From NCBI GenBank assembly GCA_946902875.1, contig OX336340.1:11547566-11611565 (forward strand): 64,000 nucleotides of DNA, read 5' to 3'. Shown here piece after piece: positions 55,845 to 64,000 of the stretch (position 1 is the stretch's first letter; each line of letters opens with the position of its first letter). The position numbers and the translations under genes were made by a program. The DNA comes from Nematopogon swammerdamellus. Taxonomy: Eukaryota > Arthropoda > Insecta > Lepidoptera > Adelidae. The notes beneath the pieces are model-generated. The model was not told the DNA's origin. It searched no databases and saw only the letters and a program-made list of their open reading frames with translations.

Positions 55845-57904
55845 CTGTCGACAAACCAACCACACAACTCGTCCATCACGTGCACTGCACCACTATATGT
55901 AACAGTAAGAGGGTACCATATCACCATGTCGATCACGAGTTGTTTTCACCCGTTCCATGATGGTGCGTACGAACGAAAGAATTATATGGCCGATGTTAGT
56001 TCCCAAATCGATCGTTAGTGCCGCTTGCATACTTTCCCATATAATCTTTTTCGTTAGGGCGATCATGGAACGGTCGAAAAAAACGAGCCTCTGATTATTA
56101 TAAAGTATAATTTTGATAATATGAATTTGTCTGGTTGAGGAAACGTTATTGTTCTGCTCCCCAGGGCGACTAATTTGTTAACAAGTCGAAAGTACTTAGG
56201 CAAATTACATGTAACGATTTCATCTTCTCTTCATCTCCTCAATCAAGCTCACAGCCAACACGGCTCGTGAAGCTCCCGAGAATGTAATATATGATACAAA
56301 TAAATAAAACAAGACAAAAATAAAATAAAATAAAAATGATCATCTTTAAACTAGGTACTGATGGCCACTGTAAAAACTTAAAACTTGTAGCGTCCTCTAG
56401 CTAGGAGTTCTCCCACAACGGTCGGGCCGAAGGAACCGGCGGCGCGGTTATTTGTCAGGAGGGGAGACGACGCTCAGACGGGCTGGGGCAGGAGATGAAA
56501 TAATTATAAGCAAAAGATGTGAATGCTGTGAAGCTTGGCGGTTCTCTGAACGATGTTGACGCCGACGACGACAGGGCGCTTCAGGACACACTTAGGTATA
56601 TGGGATAAGTGTGTAATGGAATGGAAGTGATTCCGTGCACGGCACTGGTGCCGCCGCCCCCTCCGCCGCTCCGGAGAGAGAACTAGAGACTAGAGTGGAC
56701 AAGTAGAGCGCGTCGATGCCGCCGCCCGCGCCGGTACCGCAATCAGGCTGTGTCCGAGCGCTCGCCGCTAATTGCTCGTTAGGTACTTTTATTTGCCGAG
56801 TGCGCTTAGTATTCGGTCGAGTTAGTGGCGCCATGCCGGTTAACAAATACCTACTCCGGGTGAGATGCGCGACGCAGATGTGCCCCAATACAGACTGTAT
56901 TGCTCCCTGGGGACATCGCACGTGTGAGGCGAGGAAATTGCGATATCAACAATATTTCATTCTCTCTGTCCCGATGTATATATTTCGTACATGAGAAATG
57001 GATATCGTACTAAAGCATAGAACTGACTGGCACAACGGCACACTTTTAAATTTTTCCTTTCGAGCGAAACGACCTAATTGCCTCCGGAGTTAATGAAATG
57101 AAATATTTTCAAAACATATAATGATATGTCTAGCGTGGTCTAGCTAGACACCGCCTCCCCGCTGCAACCGCCTCAAATTTTCTATCGCTTGTCACTTTCC
57201 TAAAGGCCATGCCACGCGCGCGCAAATCCGTCGCACTAATTACTCAATAGCGACGTCTCGGCCGCGTTGTCGCCGCACGACGATCGATTATCGCACACGT
57301 CACGGGCCGCAGACTCGTTTCTAATTCCGTACGCAGGCTGCATGCACTGACGACGCAGCGATCATAGCGATCGATCGCTATCCGTCCACGTTACTACTCC
57401 TAGACTCTGCTACGCTGCATCTGTTTAACACTGACGTACCAAAAGTAATCAAGTCGTGATCACTTTTGTAATATGTAACGTAACAAGCAGCCGTATACCA
57501 CCTACATATAATTCGCAATTCGTATCGTACATTCTTCAATCGCTGACAATTACCTACGTGAAATTAAAACAAATGTGTTTCTCATTCAAATCTGGAAAAG
57601 AAAACAAACTATCGCTCCGTCGATACTTCGTCGAGGCTTCGTTTTCTATTTTCTACAGATCAATATACGAGTACCTATAGGTTACCTACCTATTTAGCGA
57701 TCGTTTGAAAGGGAAAGGATCTTCATTTGTTTTCGTTGATTCTTTTTTACATATTTTTTGCGTTCGAATTATATATCTGAGATGTGGCGGTGATAAATTG
57801 TATTTATCCACGGCTATCTTTAAGAAGAATAAACGACCCGGTACACTTATCCCTACCAAGCTATCCCCCCTAGTGCCACCGTTCTACGAGGCTGTAATTA
57901 TGTA
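55845..57904. other. MCU upstream or first-intron sequence, no exon identified
   Basis: I looked here for an upstream MCU exon ending one base into a codon next to a GT donor and found none convincing. The minus-strand frame at 56,592-56,921 is long but has no fitting donor. Confidence 0.4.
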
Positions 57905-58376
57905 TTTTTTTTTATGAAACCTGACACTGTTGGCTACATCACCTACAACATCCGTGATGTCAGCCCATAACACAGGGTGAACTAGGTGCCATGTCAGTGC
58001 TTCCCTTCATTTCATGTCGGCTACACTAAACTGGACGGAAAACACAAACTATTTACATAGCCGTTTCGACCGACGTTTCGTTCAGTGCGGTGGTACCAAC
58101 CCGGCCGGGATAAACCCTACCACCTAGTAAGGTAAGAAGGGAAGGGACCTACAGTTTAACGTGGAATCCGAACCACGGTCAGCCTCCAACGGTCGAGCGG
58201 TCACCCATCCAAACACTGACCGCGCTCAGCGTTGCTTAATAACAGTTGACTAACCAACCGCGCCACTGAGCTACCGAGGCTGACGAATTTTCTTATCCCT
58301 TAGTCGACTTTTACGACATGCGACGGGGAGAGATGCAGTGGGGCTATTCTTTTTAAGTACCGACCCCACACGGTAC
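57905..58376 (-). mobile_element. SINE family A, long form, near-twin of 22604-23080
   Basis: Complete with 5' module, tRNA/5S-like head and tail. Shares private variants with the other copy, such as CATTTCATGTCGGC, CCCGGCCGGG and TTTAACGTGGAATCC. Confidence 0.88.
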
Positions 58377-60219
58377 AAAATACAAATTTGTAATGTTGCT
58401 CAGTTCTGCTGTGGATACTATTAAGTTTAATTGATTACTCGTTTGTTTGACAAATAATTTATCTCTAAATACTTACAGCAAGTCATGCGTTTACTGAAGG
58501 CGGTTGAGATCACTAATGCAGAGTATTTGGTTGCGGTAGAGGCTCAGATGTCGGATGGAAGGGATGATTTCTGATGCAAAATGCTATCAGTGTGGGGCAC
58601 ATACATAATGCAACATTATTCAGGGTAGACATCGGAAGCGGACGGCGCGCGGCGGCGGATGGGGTGGTTGGAGCGACACCGCGCATTACAATATTCTAGC
58701 AGCGGGTAGGTACTATAACGACCCTTATCTCACCAGATGCGCACACGAGTGAAAATACATTTGGAGCACCTTTTCGAATTTACGAGTTGCAGCGCGTCCC
58801 CAGAACAGAGTGGGGGCGGGCTAGAGAATTTAAATGAAATCTTCAACCTGAAAAGTGTTCTAATATTTTTCCAACAAACCTTACCGTTTTATGTCTCGCT
58901 ACTATTAGAAATATTATGAGATATTTTAGTATTTTCTTAGCAGGGATAAATATAATATCAGAAGAGATAATCTTAAGATACACATATAATGGAGGTTCTA
59001 TTTTTGGTAGATAACCCAAAAAAAAAAAATATTACAAAGAAGATGTGCTTAAGGAAAAAAATGGTTAGTAAAAAGTGCGTACAATTAAATAACTTTCGCT
59101 AAGCATTTCTTCTTCTTAGAACGTTCGGTGCGCAGAACAGATGACGCGACGTGCGTATTTATTTAGAGAACTTTCACCGCTCCCCCGCGGAGCCGGAGCG
59201 TGTCGGGCGCGCGCGCGCGCGTGCGTCGCGCGAGCGCATACTTTACATATTCCAGTCGTATCTGATAAAAACGATGAAACTAGAAGATAAATGCTACTTC
59301 TACCGAAACTAACGCTTCGAGTGACCGGCGCGGCGCCGGCGCGAAGATTCGGCTGATATTTTTATTTCTTATTTCACACATACTTTTAACATCATTTCAT
59401 TTATTTATATATCCTTCATCTTTTCATCTCAGAGCAGCCGGCATGGGTACCACACACAAAGACCAATGGAATATCATTATATCAGACACAGCCAAGAACA
59501 CCATCTATATATTTATTTTGTACTGTATTGAGAAAGGTACTCTGCCATCCAATAAGATTTATTAAAGTTCGCTCAATGGTAAGTAAAATTTGGTCTTATT
59601 AATCCCCCGACGCAAGCAAAAGGAGAGATGTTATAAATTTGACGCCTCCGTCTCTGTGTGTATGTCTGTAGCATCATCGTTGCGAATAGTATAGCATGTA
59701 CTACCATTGATTCAATGGTACTACGTATCTAGCCGAGTTTCAAATATAAATACAGAGTGGCTAGGCTAGGTGTTGCTGGCTTTGTCTCACCTTCCATTGG
59801 ACTTTTGGGCACAGGCACTCGTGCTGGCTATTTATAAAAAATGTGTGCTAGGGCTAGCCTCTAAATGTATGCATATTAATAGAAAAAAATATGTCTTCAA
59901 AATATAAAATCGTCACCAATTTCACATAAACAATCACCTCTTTCAGTAATCCGTGTCATACTGTGAACACCTTGTATTGTATGTACCTATAGGTTGTCCC
60001 AAGTATTGCACTTATAAGTAAGTAGAATTAAAATATACCTATTTTACATCAGAATAGAAAGAGCTGACACAAGGAGGATTAGAAAAAGAGAGCAGTGGGC
60101 TCTCTTGTATATCATGTCATTGATGGATATAGATAAGACACAGAACATATTGTGTGGTTTTAACACCACGGTTAATTAATATATATATATATATATATAA
60201 TAAATATTCAACAAGAACA
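58377..60219. other. No gene recognised; two GC-rich patches
   Basis: GC-rich CGCGCGCGCGCG near 59,208-59,222 and CGGCGCGGCGCCGGCG near 59,328. Otherwise AT-rich. A TA repeat lies at 60,180-60,200. Confidence 0.4.
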
Positions 60220-60805
60220 TACATACATAGCGTCACGCCTGTTTCCCGGTGGGGTAGGCAGAGACAACGGATCTCCACGTGCCATGATCCTGACACACCT
60301 CTGCCGCCTCTTCCACTCCCATAATGTTCTTCATGCATGCTCGTCGGTTACGGGTACTACGCACTTGCCCCTTTTTGAGCACATGCCCGATCTGGTCCAG
60401 GTAAGTGCGTCTAGGGCGACCCTTCCCGACTCTTCCACTCACATTTGCTTCATAAATTTCTTTCGTTAGTCTCCTATCATCCATTCTTCCAACATGACCG
60501 AACCACCGAAGCATCCCTTTCTCAATCCTTGTCACTATATCTTCTTTCAGCCCACAGCGCTCTCGCACTACACTATTTCTCAATCTATCTTTCATTGTAA
60601 CTCCGCACATACTCCTCAACGCGCGCATTTCCACAGCATCAATCCTGCTTTCATGCTTCGTCTGCCATGCCCAACTTTCACTCCCGTACATAAGTGTAGG
60701 GGCCAGCACTCCACCATGGACAGCCAAACGTGCCCTAGTTGACATGTTTTGGCGGCTCATAATAGCGTGCAACGCCACATTCAACAAGAAATCCGTATAA
60801 AACAT
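60220..60805 (-). pseudogene. 3' fragment of a non-LTR retrotransposon reverse-transcriptase gene
   Basis: A 190-codon frame: LAPTLMYGSESWAWQTKHES, MRALRSMCGVTMKDRLRNSV, EKGMLRWFGHVGRMDD, GRPRRTYLDQIGHVLKKG and WRSVVSAYPTGKQ. This is the C-terminal region after the RT domain in non-LTR elements common in moths. The frame is unbroken but has no RT core, so it is a 5'-truncated, inactive insertion. Confidence 0.75.
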
Positions 60806-60861
60806 TTGGATATTTCATAAATGAAGAACATGTTAATAACAATCATATATATATATTTATA

Positions 60862-60953
60862 TTTTTTTTTTCATGTAAACTAACACGGTTGGCTACATCA
60901 CCTACAACATCCGTGATGTCAGCCCATAACACCGGGTGAACTTGGTGCCACGT
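60862..60953 (-). mobile_element. SINE family A, 3' end only
   Basis: T-run, CATGTAAACTAACACGGTTG, and about 75 bp of body ending at GGTGCCACGTCG. Confidence 0.65.
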
Positions 60954-63789
60954 CGTATATATTACGTTGTTTTATTACAAACCGGTAACAAAGGAAAAAA
61001 AACTAATACTGTGACATTAAAACGTATAACAATAAAAATACCCTTGTAGAACCAGCAAAATGTGGACAAAATTACAGCTTTAGGGTCGTTAGTGAAAATT
61101 GTTGCGTATTTTTTCTTGGTAAATAGCTTTTGTGTTAGGGCGTAGGCTCCGCGAGCTTTTGCAGTAATTGTAAGCGGTGCGGGACGCGGCGCGGGGGGCG
61201 CGGGGCGGGCGGTAGCGGAGCGGCCGGGCTAGGCGGGCGGCGCGGCGGGGCGGCGGCGCGGCGCGGTGCGGGAAATAAACACCGCCCGGCGTGATGAGTT
61301 TTCTCTTGTCTCCCAAACAACTACACTACACTGTCAGACTACACTTCGTTACACCTTTAGAGAACAGTATGAGAAAAACACTTTCACAATTTGACCCTTA
61401 TGACGACTTCCGTATTGTGTGCATCCGTAGGAACGATCGGATGTTTGTGTGATTGATGAACACATACTACTCGCTAAAACATGAGTAGATAAAGCGAAGT
61501 GACCGCGGTGAGACACAACGTCCCCGCTGCACGTGCGACGAGGTGTCACGTCACATCACGAAGTGTACTTACAGAAGTTCTGCAGTGTTTACTGCTTTAT
61601 TACTACTGCCTCGTCAACGCAACACTCTCATTAGGATGGCAGTAACAGTCGACGCTACTGGCAGTAATAAACGAATTCCCTATTCGTTTGGTTGCCACTG
61701 TTTTAAAAAAAGAAGAAGAACAGTCGACAACGGTGGCAGTTGGTGGAGGCGTGGCGCGGCCCTGGGCGCAGGGGAGGCACGCTTAGCAAGTTGTACTTAC
61801 TTAGGTAAGCATAGCATGTTTATATAAATCAACCACGAGTGAGTGAAACATTTTCGAAAATAATTTCTTAGTTTCTCTACCGATGTTACTGATCGATGAA
61901 ACTTACTGATCGACTCACTACTTACTATACCTTATATACTTTATATACCTTATATACCTTATATTCTATGCCTTTGCCTTAGAAGAGAAAGCTTCGATAT
62001 AAACAGCCACGGGAAGCAATTCTGGCTACTTTTCAAGAATTTCATCGCTTTATATCTCAAGCACGTGGTTATATATTCATTGTTATTTAATACATCAAAG
62101 AGGAAGTTTTTTACGCGAGGAACCCAAATTTAATGAAAGGACCTAAAATATTACTTTGTAAAATATCTTATGTAAGTAATTAATAAAAATAAAAATTATA
62201 TTTAACAAGACGAGCTCATTCGAATTTATAGCTCTCAAGAGAAATTTTATCGACACAGCCTTAGCCTGAAAACGGGCTCGCGGGAATCACTTAGAAGACA
62301 TATAAACTTTATGCGCAATAATTTATTCACAAGGAGGCTACCTACTTCCTTTCCCTGAGTTTGTATTCCAAACAAATCGACAGACAAATATTGCAAAAGA
62401 TGTTTGATCGGTACCTCGCGCTAGGCAGTGTCCTTTGAGAGTTGTGCGGGTGGAACGCGCCTGTGTCTGCACGTTAGTCTAACAAGCGATGGCAAATACG
62501 CGACGAAATTTTAAAGGAACTAGGAACTTTGTTGCCGATATTGAAGGGCTTCGAAAAATCTCGTAGATATTTCCTTGAGGTTTGAGTAGGTGAGGGCGGG
62601 GGGGAGGGTAATGTGCTGCGGTCACAGGTGTAATGGACGCCAGGGGTTCGTAGCAGAATGTTTACGGCGGCGCAACCTACGCGAAAGAGTGAGTTCGAAG
62701 CGGGGTCGGACGGAGTCGGGACGGGAAGGCTCCGAGGGTTCTGGTCGGTGGCGGTGGCGGAACACATCACTCACGTCCTCTCATGACTTGCATATCGGTG
62801 GAACGTAGAGGCTGTACTCGCTCAGTCCGACGGTTGCTTCCATTACGTCGGCCTGCACTAACGCACGAGTAGAAGAGGTAGGTATAGGTCTAGGTAAATA
62901 GCAACCGACCTTCAGAGTTCAATGTCAACTTCCTATGTCAGCTGCAGAACTACGTATACGCTCGCTTTGATGAAACATTTAATAGTGAGACAATAATTTC
63001 TGATACTACGAATTGGTACCAGCCAAACGAAAAACTGACGTATGGAGTACGAGTATGTCCATATAGTGGGGGATTTAGTGCGATAGTTTGTATGGACCCC
63101 TGCATTTTTACTTAGAAGGCTCATACTTGCAACAGTTGTTCCTTAGGTGCTCCTGAGTGGATTTCCACCGGTAGACATCGGGGGTCACCGCGGGGGTGGC
63201 GGGGGGAGGGGGTGGAAGTTTGCTTCTGCCGCGCTTCACTTTGTACCCTATTCCTTCAAAACTATAGGTATTAGGGCAAGTGTGATGTCATTTTCGGATA
63301 ACTCAAGGACGGCGGATTCATTTCTGGAAGAAACATTTTGCCTTTCTATACAAAAAAATATAAATATTAGGCAAAACTCACAAAACGTGAAAATATTATT
63401 TTTAAATAAACGTCGTTTACTTTTGAATTACTAAAGATAAAGATAAATAAAAAATATGGGCTAAAAGCTGCATTTACCAGGATTACAAATATATAAATTT
63501 TATTGGGATGGTGTAATAATAAGTGAGTGAAAAAAATTTCAAAACAGTGCCGTGTATTTACATTTTGAGGCGAGCATCGTGCTAAGATGCGTAGTGAATT
63601 GAAAACAGTACCTAGGTGATACGTGATAATTATTATTATTATACATTTGTAAAATTATTGCTAATTAAACATTAAATTATTCACATACACACACACACAC
63701 ACCCTCAAATACACACACACATACCTACCTTACCCATGTTTGTGATTGCTACCTAAAGTAAATGCTTTATATTTATTACCATGTCGTAA
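60954..63789. other. No gene assigned; GC island and two exon-like open stretches
   Basis: A GC island lies at about 61,165-61,285 (possible promoter, unproven). On the minus strand, 62,771-62,853 follows a good acceptor (TTAGTGCAG), and 63,110-63,300 is an open stretch with proline-rich text. I could not link either to MCU. A CA repeat lies at 63,687-63,720. Confidence 0.35.
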
Positions 63790-63957
63790 TTTTTTTATGG
63801 AAACTGACTCGGTTGGCTACATCACCTACAACATCCGTGATGTCAGCCCATAACACCGGGTGAACTAGGTGCCATGTCATTGCTTCCCTTCATTTCGCGC
63901 CGGCTACACTGAACTGGACGGAAAACACGAACTATTCGCATAGCCGTTTCGACCGAA
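63790..63957 (-). mobile_element. SINE family A, 3' half
   Basis: Tail and body with the CATTTCGCGCCGGC variant, close to the 57,905 subtype. Cut at TTTCGACCGAAG. Confidence 0.7.
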
Positions 63958-64000
63958 GTTATATTAATTTCATAAAGTTCTATTAACAGTTTATATTAGT

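Noticed and set aside
56592..56921. 109-codon minus frame as the first MCU exon
   Set aside because: The only donor found (AGTAG|GTATTT) leaves the wrong phase for the exon at 55,844.
60180..60200. TA-rich run as a regulatory element
   Set aside because: Simple TA microsatellite next to a retrotransposon end.
61089..61320. Arg-rich minus-strand frames as the MCU targeting-peptide exon
   Set aside because: An Arg-rich start fits a targeting peptide, but several overlapping frames look alike and no phase-1 donor follows.

Overview
This is an insect nuclear window, most likely from a moth or butterfly (Lepidoptera). I infer this from small exons in long AT-rich introns, dense tRNA-headed SINEs, a widespread repeat whose ends read CGGCCAAGTGCGAGTCGG, and three recognisable protein genes. 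The lepidopteran assignment is by pattern recognition and was not tested by a search.

Layout. (1) 111-16,420 (+): the last five coding exons of an odorant-binding protein. The first intron is about 11.9 kb and full of transposable elements. (2) 16.4-31.8 kb: intergenic, mostly mobile elements: a large foldback element carrying a SINE, a nearly intact Jockey-type retrotransposon copy with a damaged active site, a decayed retrotransposon tail, and several copies of the interspersed repeat called H here. (3) 31,972-37,360 (+): a seven-exon secreted cuticular protein with a TATA promoter, a signal peptide, three Rebers-Riddiford-like chitin-binding modules, and a repetitive Gly/Asp/Lys/Pro tail. 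(4) 37.4-43.5 kb: a stretch free of SINEs, possibly the long 3' UTR of the next gene. It holds a Penelope-type GIY-YIG remnant expanded into a 12-copy 56-bp array. (5) 43,527-55,844 (-): six exons of the mitochondrial calcium uniporter MCU; the transit-peptide exon was not found. (6) 55.8-64 kb: upstream or first-intron sequence with SINEs, a second retrotransposon tail and some unassigned open stretches.

The three genes are functionally unrelated (chemosensory or humidity-linked carrier, cuticle, mitochondrial calcium import) and are not an operon-like unit. The cuticular gene and MCU converge: their candidate polyadenylation signals lie within about 25 bp of each other near 37.79 kb.

The most unusual material is in the repeats. 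The main SINE (family A) carries a piece resembling the 5S rRNA internal promoter between the A box and B box of a tRNA-like head. A second SINE (family B) has a plain tRNA-like head on what looks like the same central body. There are several perfect or near-perfect short palindromes, a three-layer nested insertion, and three copies of a foldback family. I found no complete functional tRNA or rRNA gene, no CRISPR array and no bacterial-type regulation. All alignments were made by eye.
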